From Prevotellaceae bacterium UBA6417 (GTDB lineage: Bacteria > Bacteroidota > Bacteroidia > Bacteroidales > Bacteroidaceae), in assembly GCA_002439755.1 (NCBI GenBank), contig DJPH01000039.1:1-15045 (forward strand): DNA of 15,045 nucleotides, given 5' to 3'. This document shows positions 6,756 to 15,014 of the stretch, piece by piece. How positions within the stretch are numbered: the first letter of the stretch is position 1; the number at the start of each line of letters is the position of its first letter. Position numbers and translations under genes: made by a program. Under the pieces are notes generated by a model. That model did not search any database. It had not been told where the DNA came from and was given only the letters and a program-made list of their open reading frames with translations.

Positions 6756-8222
6756 TTAAAACAACGGAGAAAAGATTCTTACAAACGACTCCAGCAGACG
6801 GCGACGACGATTGCGCCCGTTCCACATCTCAAGAGTAATCGGCTCGCAATCGCGGCGAGCCTGCTCATACAGGCTTTTGACCTGCAAAGTAACCTCCTTG
6901 TCATAAAAAAACGCGCTATCCTCAAACGTATCGTTAAGACTGCGGAAGTCCATGTTGGCAGAACCTACCGAGCAGAAACAATCGTCCACAATGAGTGTCT
7001 TTGCATGCAACATGCCTGGTTGATAAGCAAGAACTTGTATGCCGGCCTTGAGAACATCTCCATAATAAGACTCGTTGGCCCAAGTCATCCAAAAGCCTCC
7101 GGGCTTGTAAGGAACCATTATCTCGACCCTTACGCCGCGCAGCGCAGCAGTCTGCAAAGACTCCAATATAGTTTCGGTAGGCATAAAATAGGGTGTCTGT
7201 ACCAATATGTAGTTCTGCGCATTCTGTATGATATTATTATAGGCCATTCTGATGCTGGCCCACTGCCCCAACGGCGCAGAAATGACAATTTGGACAAAAG
7301 CACCGCTAACATGCAAAGATTTCAAAGGCGGATAATATTCGTGACCGGTAATCATCTCGCGCGATGCATAAAACCAATCACTGAAAAATATCTGCTGCAA
7401 ACTGTAAACAACCGTCCCCTTAAGGCGTGAATGAAGATCCTGCCATTTGCCCCCGTTTTCGCCACGCAAGTAACGTAACGCAATATTCATGCCGCCAATA
7501 TAGCCAACACAGCCATCCACAACGACAATTTTGCGGTGATTGCGATAGTTAACCCGATGAGACAAACGGCGAAAATGAACAGGCTGGAACGGCTGCACTT
7601 GAACACCGCCACAACGCAGCCGCGCAAAAAAATGACGACGAACCGACCAGCACCCCACATCATCATAAAGAAAACGTACAACGATGCCACGGCGAGCTGC
7701 ATCAATCAAAGCATCAGCCACCAGGCGACCCACTGGATCATCATTGATAATAAAAAACTCCAGATGGACATGATGACGGGCGCGGCCTATATCATTCAAC
7801 AAATTCAGAATAAAATCATTGCCATCTGTATAGAAACGGGTGTTATTGCCTGAAAAAGGTTCTGCATAGCAAATCCTGCGCATAAGTTCAACCACGCTCC
7901 TAAAACGTTGTGGCATATTGTCAGGTAGAGGACACACATATTTCAAAACCTTTTTTTGCATCAGCAAATCCAGACTTTTCTTATTGAAAATGAATTCTCT
8001 CCTGATATTTTGCCCGAAAAAGTAATAAAACAACAAGCCTATGACCGGAATGAGCAAAATCACCAAAATCCAGGCAATGGTCTTGACTGGCTGACGATTG
8101 TCAAGCATCACGGCACCCATGGAATTGAGCACCAGAAAAGCATAAAAGGCAAGTATGACATATACAACGACAATCACGCAAGCAGACTTGATGGTTTCGT
8201 TCACAAAAATAGCACAAAGCAT
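6756..8222 (-). CDS. cls: Cardiolipin synthase (phospholipase D family)
   Basis: The enzyme joins two phosphatidylglycerol molecules to make cardiolipin and glycerol at the cytoplasmic membrane. Its 488 residues are typical for a bacterial Cls. Two N-terminal membrane helices (about 16-34 and 48-69, the second WILVILLIPVIGLLFYYFFG) precede two phospholipase D domains. Both catalytic HKD motifs are intact: His229, Lys231, Asp236 in NHRKIVVVDG, and His406, Lys408, Asp413 in LHAKTLIVDD. Both are followed by the usual Gly/Ser-Asn sequences (GGMN, GSANMD). The start is uncertain. The ATG at 8222 is the only ATG before the first helix, but a consensus promoter overlaps it, with the -7 box at 8211-8204. 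If that promoter is real, translation may begin at the GTG of codon 16 (8177), or the ATG form may come from another transcript. Neighbours are convergent (MerR type) or separated by a terminator (outer-membrane gene), so cls is probably transcribed alone. Confidence 0.96.
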   Translation of the reverse strand: MLCAIFVNETIKSACVIVVVYVILAFYAFLVLNSMGAVMLDNRQPVKTIAWILVILLIPVIGLLFYYFFGQNIRREFIFNKKSLDLLMQKKVLKYVCPLPDNMPQRFRSVVELMRRICYAEPFSGNNTRFYTDGNDFILNLLNDIGRARHHVHLEFFIINDDPVGRLVADALIDAARRGIVVRFLYDDVGCWSVRRHFFARLRCGGVQVQPFQPVHFRRLSHRVNYRNHRKIVVVDGCVGYIGGMNIALRYLRGENGGKWQDLHSRLKGTVVYSLQQIFFSDWFYASREMITGHEYYPPLKSLHVSGAFVQIVISAPLGQWASIRMAYNNIIQNAQNYILVQTPYFMPTETILESLQTAALRGVRVEIMVPYKPGGFWMTWANESYYGDVLKAGIQVLAYQPGMLHAKTLIVDDCFCSVGSANMDFRSLNDTFEDSAFFYDKEVTLQVKSLYEQARRDCEPITLEMWNGRNRRRRLLESFVRIFSPLF

Positions 8223-8234
8223 TTAAAGCGCAAA
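8204..8234 (-). promoter_or_regulatory. Consensus promoter overlapping the cls start
   Basis: On the minus strand TTTG (complement of 8234-8231) is followed after 19 bases by TATTTTTG (complement of 8211-8204), an exact Bacteroidetes promoter match. It overlaps codons 4-7 of cls if the ATG at 8222 is used, so either the promoter is a chance match in AT-rich sequence or the start codon lies further in. Confidence 0.45.
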
Positions 8235-8281
8235 GCAACAATCCTTTTCTTTTTCAAAAAGCACCCGAAAACCGGCAAAAG

Positions 8282-8313
8282 AAAAAAGTCAGGGCATCTC
8301 ACGACGACCTGAC
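8282..8313 (-). terminator. Intrinsic terminator of the outer-membrane protein gene
   Basis: The stem GTCAGG (8288-8293) / CCTGAC (8308-8313) has a 14-base loop and, on the minus strand, is followed by six T residues (8287-8282) and a further T-rich stretch. It lies about 95 bases beyond the stop of the beta-barrel gene and separates it from cls. The bases between (8314-8408) hold no gene; TTCCCA (8362-8367) and TGGGAA (8400-8405) could form a weak 6-bp stem just after the stop. Confidence 0.7.
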
Positions 8314-8408
8314 CTAAAAACGAAATGAACTTATGATATTAAAAGGCTTCAAATTGAATTATTCCCATTTTATCGAGGCATGAGCCTTATGCACCTAACT
8401 GGGAAAAG

Positions 8409-11345
8409 TTAACCACGGCCGCCTCCCATCCTTCCGGAAGAGCCGCCTCTTCGGTTATCGCCGCGACGGTCATTGCCACCACCTTGCTTCATCTTACCCA
8501 TACCGCCTCCAAAGAGGTTTAGCTTGTAGAGAAAATGAACCATAAAGTAGCTGTTGATGCCGTTCGACCAGCTGTCCCTACGCATCTGTGCATTGATGCT
8601 GCGGGTAATGTTGCTTTGCTGGTGCAGTATGTCAAATAGCTGCAGGCTCAAGGTGGCGGCATTGCCGGCCAGGAAGCTCTGCGATATCTGAGCGTTCCAA
8701 ACAAGTTCGTTCGTATTCATAGAACGATCATTGAAACCTCGGCGACTGTTCATGGCCATGTCCGTTGAAATTGTCATGTTCCATGTTGTATTGATTTGCA
8801 AATTGCCGCCATAGGCAAACGTATAAGTATCAAGATTTGACAGTGCCTGCAGGTTGGAACGGGAATGATCGTAATTGATGCTACCGTTCAAACCGGCTTC
8901 CAGGAAATCGGTACGATAGGAAAAACGCAGACGGTCACCCAAAGTCAATGTCTTCATCAGATTTTTTTCGCTGTCCGAATTACCGGTACTGATAAAACCA
9001 ACGCTGTGTGAATAACGCGCATTGACATCTGTCCCCAAGAAAAACATATTGTCAGCACCCATCGAAGTATTGAACATAAACCAACCATCAGCCGACCAAT
9101 TGCCGTTGATATTCTCAGGACGCGTTGTGCGAACACCGCTTTGAGGATCATACGTAACAGCATTGCTGATGCTGTTGGATACTTGTCGGAACGACATATC
9201 TCCGGCAAAACTCTGCTGACGCTCTTGAATGTATGTATTGTAATGCAGATTGAACGTATTTGTCCAAGAAGGCTTCAAACCCGGATTACCTTTGGTTATA
9301 TATAAGGGGTCACTGTTGTCCGTCACATCCAAAAGATCGGTCATTGAAGGCTGAGAAGACGAACCGCGATAGCGCAATTCCAAACGGCTGAACTTATCCA
9401 TATTCCAACGCAAGCGCACATCGGGAGATATATTAAACACATTGCGAGTCACAACCGTGTCCAATTGATTCTTTTTATAATCAAGTTTTGTATTCTGTGG
9501 CTGCAGACGCACTCCGGCACTCAAGTTAAAATCATCGTTTACATAGCGCAAGCCTATATTGACGGTATGAATGTAGTCCTTATATGTAGCATAACGGCTG
9601 TTTTCAATGTTCAATGCCATGTTCAGCGAATCTCCTTGCGGCAACATGCCGAAAGCATGGGTATTGCCAAGCCCCCAACCTTGCAAAGAATCCAGCTGGT
9701 AAAGAGAACGATTGGAATCTGAATAGCGATAACGGAAATTGTAGCTCGTCTGCAAAAACAACTTTTTCATCAGAGGCTCAGAGTAGCTCAAACGAGCATT
9801 ATAGTTCCAGTTCTTTGATGGAGAAGTTGAATACTGATTGGAATACACTTCATTGTTGGTCGAACGCTGGAAATAATAAATATCGGATATGCTGAAACTC
9901 CGGCTTCGGTTTTTAGAATACTCAAAACCTCCATCCAAAGATATGCTACGCCCTTTGTTGTTTAACTTGCGTGTAATGCCGAGATCCACTTCATATTCAT
10001 CTTCGTTGCTTGAAGATTTTGATAGACGCTTGTTTCGGTTAACGGCAATAGCCGATAAAACAGGAGCCACATTCATTGAATGATTGGAGAAAAACATTGA
10101 ATCCAACGGATTGTCAGTCCTATCGTATGGATTGTCGTTGAATGTTGCAGACAATCTGTCGGAAATGCTTCTTGACTCCTGATGCTTGAAATCGGGACGT
10201 ACATAAACGGAAGTCATGGTATCAGGATTCCATCTCAAGTTCAGCTCCACATTAACATTTGAGTTTCTACTGAAGCTGTGACTGTTATCATTGTTAAATG
10301 AGCTGGAACTTCCGGCATTCAAAAAAGTCTCTGAATTACTACGCGAAAGCGCATCCGTATAGGAATAGCCATATCTGACATTTCCGCCAATTTGGAAGAA
10401 CCCGGCCTCGCGTTCCTTCTTTCCGTTGTTCCAAAAATAATCCAACCCGAACGACTTATTGGCCGTTAGTCCGTTATTGCCTCGGCGAAAACCAGGTCCG
10501 CCGCCGCGAAAACGACGGTCTCCCACGTTATTCATCGAACCATAGAAAGTAAAACGCGAATTATCTGTAAAACGATTTGCAAATAAATTGCCGGAATAAC
10601 GGTCGTGATTGCCATATGCCAAATCTACATTGGACGACCAAGCCGACTTGAGTTTCTTTTTCATTTCCAAATCGAGCACGGTCTTTTCATTGCCGTCATC
10701 AATTCCTGTTTGCTGCGTATAATCGCTTTGCATATCGTAAGCCTTCACCCTGTTGATAAGGGATACCGGCATATTCTTCATCGCAACTTTAGTATCTCCC
10801 TTAAAGAAATCCTTTCCGTCTACACGTATCTCCGAAACGGTTTTTCCGTTGATTGTGATTCCACCGTCATCATCCACCACCGCACCGGGTAGTTTGTCAA
10901 TAAGGGCTTCCAATGTTGCTCCTTCGGGAACGCGATAAGCTGCCACATTATATATAAATGTATCATTGCGCATTTCCAACTTGGCCAAACGCGTCTTGAC
11001 TGTTGCAGCTTGTACCATTATATCATTTGATACTAAGGCTACATTGTCCAATTTGACCTGCGGAGCTGCTTTCGACAATGTTACATTCCTGAATACGGGA
11101 TTATAGCCTATGCTTGAAAATTTCAGAATAAACTTTCCGGCCTTCTTTGCATTGACGGTAAAAGTTCCTGCCTCGGTGGTGTTTACACCTGTGATAAAAC
11201 TACTGTCGGCTTTCATTAAACGCACCGTGACAAACGGCAAAGCCGTTTTGTCTTTGCTGTCTACTACTACTCCTGATATGATATAATCTTCAGCAAACAT
11301 CGCTATAGGCAGTAGTGTTAATACTAAAGTCAGAAACTTTCTCAT
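8409..11345 (-). CDS. Outer-membrane beta-barrel protein with carboxypeptidase-like domain (TonB-receptor-like)
   Basis: This 978-residue protein is predicted to sit in the outer membrane. The signal peptide is MRKFLTLVLTLLPIAMFA, with likely cleavage before Glu19. Residues about 20-105 form a carboxypeptidase-like regulatory domain (SGVVVDSKDKTALPFVTV). Residues about 125-205 resemble a TonB-receptor plug (YRVPEGATLEALIDKLPG, then VDDDGGITINGKTVSEIRVD and GKDFFKGD). The rest is a large barrel with alternating aromatic strands, ending at SYFMVHFLYKLNLF. The layout fits the OMP_b-brl_3 family of Bacteroidetes. The cargo is unknown, and no SusD-like lipoprotein is adjacent, so it is not a typical SusC/D polysaccharide pair. 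I chose ATG 11345 over an in-frame ATG at 11387 because the longer form puts 14 polar residues ahead of the signal peptide. The last 33 residues are Gly/Arg/Met-rich and extend beyond the final strand. No convincing promoter was found upstream. Confidence 0.9.
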   Translation of the reverse strand: MRKFLTLVLTLLPIAMFAEDYIISGVVVDSKDKTALPFVTVRLMKADSSFITGVNTTEAGTFTVNAKKAGKFILKFSSIGYNPVFRNVTLSKAAPQVKLDNVALVSNDIMVQAATVKTRLAKLEMRNDTFIYNVAAYRVPEGATLEALIDKLPGAVVDDDGGITINGKTVSEIRVDGKDFFKGDTKVAMKNMPVSLINRVKAYDMQSDYTQQTGIDDGNEKTVLDLEMKKKLKSAWSSNVDLAYGNHDRYSGNLFANRFTDNSRFTFYGSMNNVGDRRFRGGGPGFRRGNNGLTANKSFGLDYFWNNGKKEREAGFFQIGGNVRYGYSYTDALSRSNSETFLNAGSSSSFNNDNSHSFSRNSNVNVELNLRWNPDTMTSVYVRPDFKHQESRSISDRLSATFNDNPYDRTDNPLDSMFFSNHSMNVAPVLSAIAVNRNKRLSKSSSNEDEYEVDLGITRKLNNKGRSISLDGGFEYSKNRSRSFSISDIYYFQRSTNNEVYSNQYSTSPSKNWNYNARLSYSEPLMKKLFLQTSYNFRYRYSDSNRSLYQLDSLQGWGLGNTHAFGMLPQGDSLNMALNIENSRYATYKDYIHTVNIGLRYVNDDFNLSAGVRLQPQNTKLDYKKNQLDTVVTRNVFNISPDVRLRWNMDKFSRLELRYRGSSSQPSMTDLLDVTDNSDPLYITKGNPGLKPSWTNTFNLHYNTYIQERQQSFAGDMSFRQVSNSISNAVTYDPQSGVRTTRPENINGNWSADGWFMFNTSMGADNMFFLGTDVNARYSHSVGFISTGNSDSEKNLMKTLTLGDRLRFSYRTDFLEAGLNGSINYDHSRSNLQALSNLDTYTFAYGGNLQINTTWNMTISTDMAMNSRRGFNDRSMNTNELVWNAQISQSFLAGNAATLSLQLFDILHQQSNITRSINAQMRRDSWSNGINSYFMVHFLYKLNLFGGGMGKMKQGGGNDRRGDNRRGGSSGRMGGGRG

Positions 11346-11525
11346 CCTTGTCTGATAATTGTTGTTTGAATAATGTCGATGATGCACGCCACAGAAGCGA
11401 CACCGTTTCTAAGACAAATCTTAATGATGAAAGTTTAATTGGAACTTCATTTTTTTGCAATATGAAAGCTGAAGCATCATCCAAATGACAGCCTCTTTTA
11501 TAAAAGTCGATATTCGGCATAGGAT

Positions 11526-12356
11526 TCAACATGCTTGACGGCGTTCTGCTTCTACGGCATTGGTTAAACATATAAAATCCTGCACGGAAAGTTGTTCTGG
11601 TCTTTTTTCCATTCCTCCATACGACAAAAAACTGTCATGACGTTTTTTATCTACAACTAGTCCGCTTTCATTATCAAGCTGGGCAAAAAGCTGGCGTAAG
11701 CTGCTTCGCAGCATCTTTCGACGCTGATTGAATGTTGCCTTGACAATGCGCTTGAACAATTTTTCATTACAGCCCAAATCTGTTGTTTCGTTACGGCGGA
11801 AACGCACCACTGCGCTTTTCACCTTTGGCGGAGGATTAAACACCGACTCGGGCACAGTAAACAGATATTCAGTATCATACCATGCTTGCAGCAATACGCT
11901 TAAAATGCCATAGGACTTTTTGCCGGGCGCAGATGTAAGGCGCTCGGCAACTTCTTTCTGAAGCATCCCAGTACAGCAAGGTATCAAATCGCGATAATCA
12001 AGCATTTTAAAAAATATCTGACTACTTATATTATAAGGATAATTGCCGGTAAGAACAAACGGTTTTCCGCCAAACAGGTTGCCCAACTCCATTTTCAGAA
12101 AGTCATCTTCTATGATGCTGCCACGCAGCAGAGGAAAATGCTCTTTCAGATACCGGGAACTTTCATCATCAATTTCAACGACTCGAAGCTCACGCTTTTT
12201 CTTCAGTAGAAATTGTGTGAGAGCCCCCATCCCAGGACCAATCTCAAGCACCGGCAATGTTGGTTCGACATCTATGGTATCGGCAATGTCGCTCGCTATG
12301 GACATATCCGTGAGAAAGTGCTGTCCGAGTTTTTTTTTAGGCTGCACCTGATACAT
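11526..12356 (-). CDS. rsmA: 16S rRNA (adenine(1518)-N6/adenine(1519)-N6)-dimethyltransferase
   Basis: Also called KsgA, this enzyme uses S-adenosylmethionine to dimethylate two adjacent adenines near the 3' end of 16S rRNA during late assembly of the small ribosomal subunit. The protein is 276 residues, normal for the family. Visible motifs are the N-terminal KKLGQHFLTD (8-17), the SAM-binding LEIGPGMGALT (37-47), VVEIDD (59-64) and the catalytic NYPYNI (105-110; many species have NLPY). The C-terminal part contains PPPKVKSAVVRF and the helix FNQRRKMLRSSLR, both typical. I start the gene at ATG 12356. A TTG 30 bases upstream (12386) is in frame, but it overlaps a -7 box and cannot be part of a transcript from that promoter. 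Loss of this enzyme is classically linked to kasugamycin resistance. The gene diverges from the membrane-protein gene at 12501 and precedes the outer-membrane barrel gene at a distance of 180 bases. Confidence 0.97.
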   Translation of the reverse strand: MYQVQPKKKLGQHFLTDMSIASDIADTIDVEPTLPVLEIGPGMGALTQFLLKKKRELRVVEIDDESSRYLKEHFPLLRGSIIEDDFLKMELGNLFGGKPFVLTGNYPYNISSQIFFKMLDYRDLIPCCTGMLQKEVAERLTSAPGKKSYGILSVLLQAWYDTEYLFTVPESVFNPPPKVKSAVVRFRRNETTDLGCNEKLFKRIVKATFNQRRKMLRSSLRQLFAQLDNESGLVVDKKRHDSFLSYGGMEKRPEQLSVQDFICLTNAVEAERRQAC

Positions 12357-12383
12357 TCGTACCTTTTTATTACCTTTGTTCTG

Positions 12384-12412
12384 CAAAGATAGTACAAACT
12401 CTTGGATTCAAA
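12384..12412 (-). promoter_or_regulatory. Probable rsmA promoter
   Basis: The minus strand reads TATCTTTG (complement of 12391-12384), an exact -7 box, with TTTG (complement of 12412-12409) 17 bases upstream. The spacing is two or three bases shorter than usual, so the -33 assignment is tentative. The predicted transcript start, near 12377, leaves about 20 bases before ATG 12356 and supports that start codon. Confidence 0.5.
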
Positions 12413-12500
12413 AGAAAGAATGTCCAAGTTTTTTTAACCGTCTTGCTTTGTTAAAAACTATTTTCACGTATCACGAGCTGAATCACAAGGCTTTCGTGTA

Positions 12501-13541
12501 TTGACAGAAACAGAATATAAATTGAAGACCAACATCAGAAAAGCCCTAAAGGTTGCATTTCCCTTCGTTTTGGGAGGAAGCATCCTGTATTGGATGTACA
12601 GAGACTTCGATTTCTCTAAAATCAAAAATATCTTGTTCCAGGAAATGCATTGGGAATGGATGTTTATTTCTTTTATCCCCGGCATTTTAGCACAAGTATT
12701 CCGCGGCCTGCGTTGGCGACTGGCATTAGAGCCTCTGCAGGAAAAGCCTCGCATCAGAACTTGCATCCAAGCCGTTTTCCTTTCATATGCCGCAAGTCTT
12801 GTCATTCCGCGCATTGGTGAATTTCTTCGATGTGGCATTCTCTCGCGCTATGAAGGCACGTCTTTTCCAAAGGCTCTTGGAACCGTTGTCACCGAGCGTG
12901 CCGTCGACACCTTGCTGATGTTCCTGCTGGTTGCCTCTGTTTTTTTGCTGCAAGGCCATGTCTTCATAGATTTTTTCGACATCACAGGATTGAACATCGG
13001 ACACTTGCTATCGAAATTCACCCAAACAGGCATATTTGTCACAATAATCTGCATTGTATGCATCGGAATGCTGGCATATCTGTTGTTCCGACGACTTGCG
13101 TTCATACATAAAATAAAAGGTATGATGCGCGATTTGCTCGATGGAATCATGTCTCTCCGCATAATCAACGGGAAAAGGCTATACATGGCCTACTCCGTTG
13201 GCATTTGGGTGGCATATTTCTTTCATTATTATCTTACATTCTATTGCTTTGCCTGCACTCGCGATTTAGGCGTCATGGCTGGCCTGGTATCATTCTGCGT
13301 CGGTACCATTGCAGTCATAGTACCGACTCCCAACGGCGCCGGTCCCTGGCATTTTGCCGTCAAGACCGTTCTGGTCATCTACGGCCTCACTGCTGCCCAG
13401 GCCGTTGCTTACGCCCTTATCGTACATACCATACAGACTTTCCTGCTTGTTCTACTCGGCATTTATGCCATGGCAGTTCTTTCCCTGCAAAAGGATAAAC
13501 AAAAAGGGAACCTTCTCAAAGACTTTTCAAAAACCATATAA
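12501..13541 (+). CDS. Multi-pass membrane protein, lysylphosphatidylglycerol-synthase transmembrane (UPF0104-like) family
   Basis: This 346-residue protein has about eight predicted membrane helices, for example at 17-32, 51-68, 134-150, 177-196, 229-250, 258-276, 285-305 and 306-328. Conserved-looking features are FRGLRWRLALEPL (67-79), the loop ASLVIPRIGEFLRCGIL (98-113), GTVVTERAVD (127-136) and VPTPNGAGPWHFA (274-286). They match the transmembrane part shared with MprF-type lipid flippases. The soluble aminoacyl-transferase domain of full MprF is absent, so lysylation of lipids should not be assumed; movement of a lipid or lipid-linked intermediate across the cytoplasmic membrane is plausible inference. 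The frame is open from 12438 but has no ATG before Met32, which lies at the end of the first helix. TTG at 12501 is the best start, with AAGG ten bases upstream; a second TTG at 12522 is possible. It is followed 12 bases later by pepD, so the two are probably co-transcribed. Confidence 0.85.
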   Translation: MTETEYKLKTNIRKALKVAFPFVLGGSILYWMYRDFDFSKIKNILFQEMHWEWMFISFIPGILAQVFRGLRWRLALEPLQEKPRIRTCIQAVFLSYAASLVIPRIGEFLRCGILSRYEGTSFPKALGTVVTERAVDTLLMFLLVASVFLLQGHVFIDFFDITGLNIGHLLSKFTQTGIFVTIICIVCIGMLAYLLFRRLAFIHKIKGMMRDLLDGIMSLRIINGKRLYMAYSVGIWVAYFFHYYLTFYCFACTRDLGVMAGLVSFCVGTIAVIVPTPNGAGPWHFAVKTVLVIYGLTAAQAVAYALIVHTIQTFLLVLLGIYAMAVLSLQKDKQKGNLLKDFSKTI

Positions 13542-13553
13542 CACTTAGAAATC

Positions 13554-15014
13554 ATGGAAAGCATTCAAGACTTGGAACCAAAAGGCATTTGGAAAAACTT
13601 TTATGCCCTTACACGCATCCCGCGTCCGTCAGGCCACCTGGAAAAAATACAGCAGTTCTTGCTTGATTGGGCCAAGGAGCGTAACATCGAGGCGTTCAAA
13701 GACAACGCCGGAAACATCATCATGCGCAAGCCTGCCACCCCGGGCTTCGAAAACCTGACACCCGTAACCATGGAGAGCCACATGGACATGGTGCCACAAA
13801 AGAGCATCGATTCGGCTCACGACTTTCTCACCGACCCCATCGACACCTACATTGACGGCGATTGGGTAAAGGCTCGCGGCACCACACTGGGAAGCGACGA
13901 CGGAATAGGCGATGCGACAGCCATGGCCGTACTCGAAGACAGTACTATTAAGCACGGTCCCATCGAAGCCATCTTTACTGTAGACGAAGAAACCAGCATG
14001 TATGGAGTAAGTCATCTGTCGCCAGACACCTTAAAAGGGAAAATACTGCTGAACTTCGACAATGAGACAGAAGGAGAAATGGTTATCGGCAGCGCAGGCG
14101 GCGAAGACATCCGCCCCTCCATGGAATACAAGAAAATAGAAGCCGACGGGCAGCAGATATCCATGGAAGTAGCACTGAAAGGCCTGAAAGGAGGTCATTC
14201 GGGATTGGAAATAGGACTTGGCCGTGCCAATGCCAACAAACTGATGGCACGTTTTCTGCTGGATGCCGTCCGCAAAACCGATGCCCACCTTGCTCTTTGG
14301 GAAGGCGGAAACATGCGCAACGCCATACCCAACAATGCACGTGCAATATTAAATATCGACCCCAAATACCGGGAAACGCTTGTCACACTTACAGCAGACT
14401 GGCTGCTCACATTCCGCTCCGAACAGCAAGGTGTTGAAGACGACATCACTTTTTCAGCCACCCCGACCGAAAAAGCCACATCCATTGTTCCCGATGAAAT
14501 ACGCGACAATCTGATAAACGCCATCATGGGTTGTCCTTCCGGTGTGGCACGTATGATTCCGTCTGCACCCGAAATCGTAGAAACATCATGCAACCTGGGC
14601 ATCGTAAAAGTTGGCAGCGGACGAGCTGAAGCAGACATCCTTGTACGAAGCTCATGCGACAGCCAGCTCGATGCTCTCGAAAACACCATTGAATCGGTCT
14701 TCGCCATGGCCGGCATGGCATGCGAGCGTTGTGGACGGTATGGCACCTGGCAGCCCAACTTCGAATCGCCCATCGTAAAGACTGTAGAAAAAGTGTATGC
14801 CGACCTTTTCGGTGAAGCCCCTCGCGTGCAAGTAGTACACGCAGGATTGGAATGCAGTGTCATAGGCTCCGTCTATCCCGACATGGACATGGTAAGCTTC
14901 GGCCCCACCTTGCGTTCGCCCCACACACCGTTCGAACGTTGCAACATACCCAGCGTGGCAAAATACTGGAAGTTCGTAAAAGCTCTGCTTGAGAACATAC
15001 CACCGATGAAATAA
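13554..15014 (+). CDS. pepD: Aminoacyl-histidine dipeptidase (M20C metallopeptidase)
   Basis: The enzyme is a cytoplasmic zinc dipeptidase that splits Xaa-His and related dipeptides, releasing amino acids for reuse. At 486 residues it matches the usual PepD length. Metal-binding and catalytic residues expected for family M20 are present: His76 and Asp78 in MESHMDMV, Asp115 in TTLGSDDGIGDA, Glu145 and Glu146 in TVDEETSMYG, Asp169 in LLNFDNETEG and His457 in LRSPHTPFER. The lid (dimerisation) domain lies between the two halves of the catalytic domain, around KGLKGGHSGLEIGLGRANANK and after; GGHSG is a family hallmark. The start ATG at 13554 gives a standard N-terminus (LEPKGIWKNFYALTRIPRPS). 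It lies 12 bases after the preceding membrane-protein gene, suggesting one transcript, although no functional link is evident. The 31 bases after the stop are too short to show a terminator. Confidence 0.97.
   Translation: MESIQDLEPKGIWKNFYALTRIPRPSGHLEKIQQFLLDWAKERNIEAFKDNAGNIIMRKPATPGFENLTPVTMESHMDMVPQKSIDSAHDFLTDPIDTYIDGDWVKARGTTLGSDDGIGDATAMAVLEDSTIKHGPIEAIFTVDEETSMYGVSHLSPDTLKGKILLNFDNETEGEMVIGSAGGEDIRPSMEYKKIEADGQQISMEVALKGLKGGHSGLEIGLGRANANKLMARFLLDAVRKTDAHLALWEGGNMRNAIPNNARAILNIDPKYRETLVTLTADWLLTFRSEQQGVEDDITFSATPTEKATSIVPDEIRDNLINAIMGCPSGVARMIPSAPEIVETSCNLGIVKVGSGRAEADILVRSSCDSQLDALENTIESVFAMAGMACERCGRYGTWQPNFESPIVKTVEKVYADLFGEAPRVQVVHAGLECSVIGSVYPDMDMVSFGPTLRSPHTPFERCNIPSVAKYWKFVKALLENIPPMK

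Noticed and set aside
8409..11345. SusC-type receptor of a polysaccharide utilisation locus
   Set aside because: No SusD-like lipoprotein, glycoside hydrolase or sensor lies next to it, and the barrel and tail fit the OMP_b-brl_3 type better.
11346..11525. Possible small minus-strand gene between rsmA and the outer-membrane protein gene (frame 11571-11290)
   Set aside because: The frame overlaps both neighbours, its start lies inside rsmA and the translation has no protein-family character. The spacer also has a 12-bp AT palindrome (11495-11506) without a T run, so it is not a clear terminator.
12501..13541. Full MprF lysylphosphatidylglycerol synthase
   Set aside because: Only the membrane part is present; the soluble aminoacyl-transferase domain is missing and the next gene is an unrelated peptidase, so a lipid-lysylation function is not supported.
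14195..14863. Minus-strand open frame of 222 codons opposite pepD
   Set aside because: It is Ser/Arg/Ala-rich, covers the conserved M20 region and has no promoter or homologous motif that I recognise.
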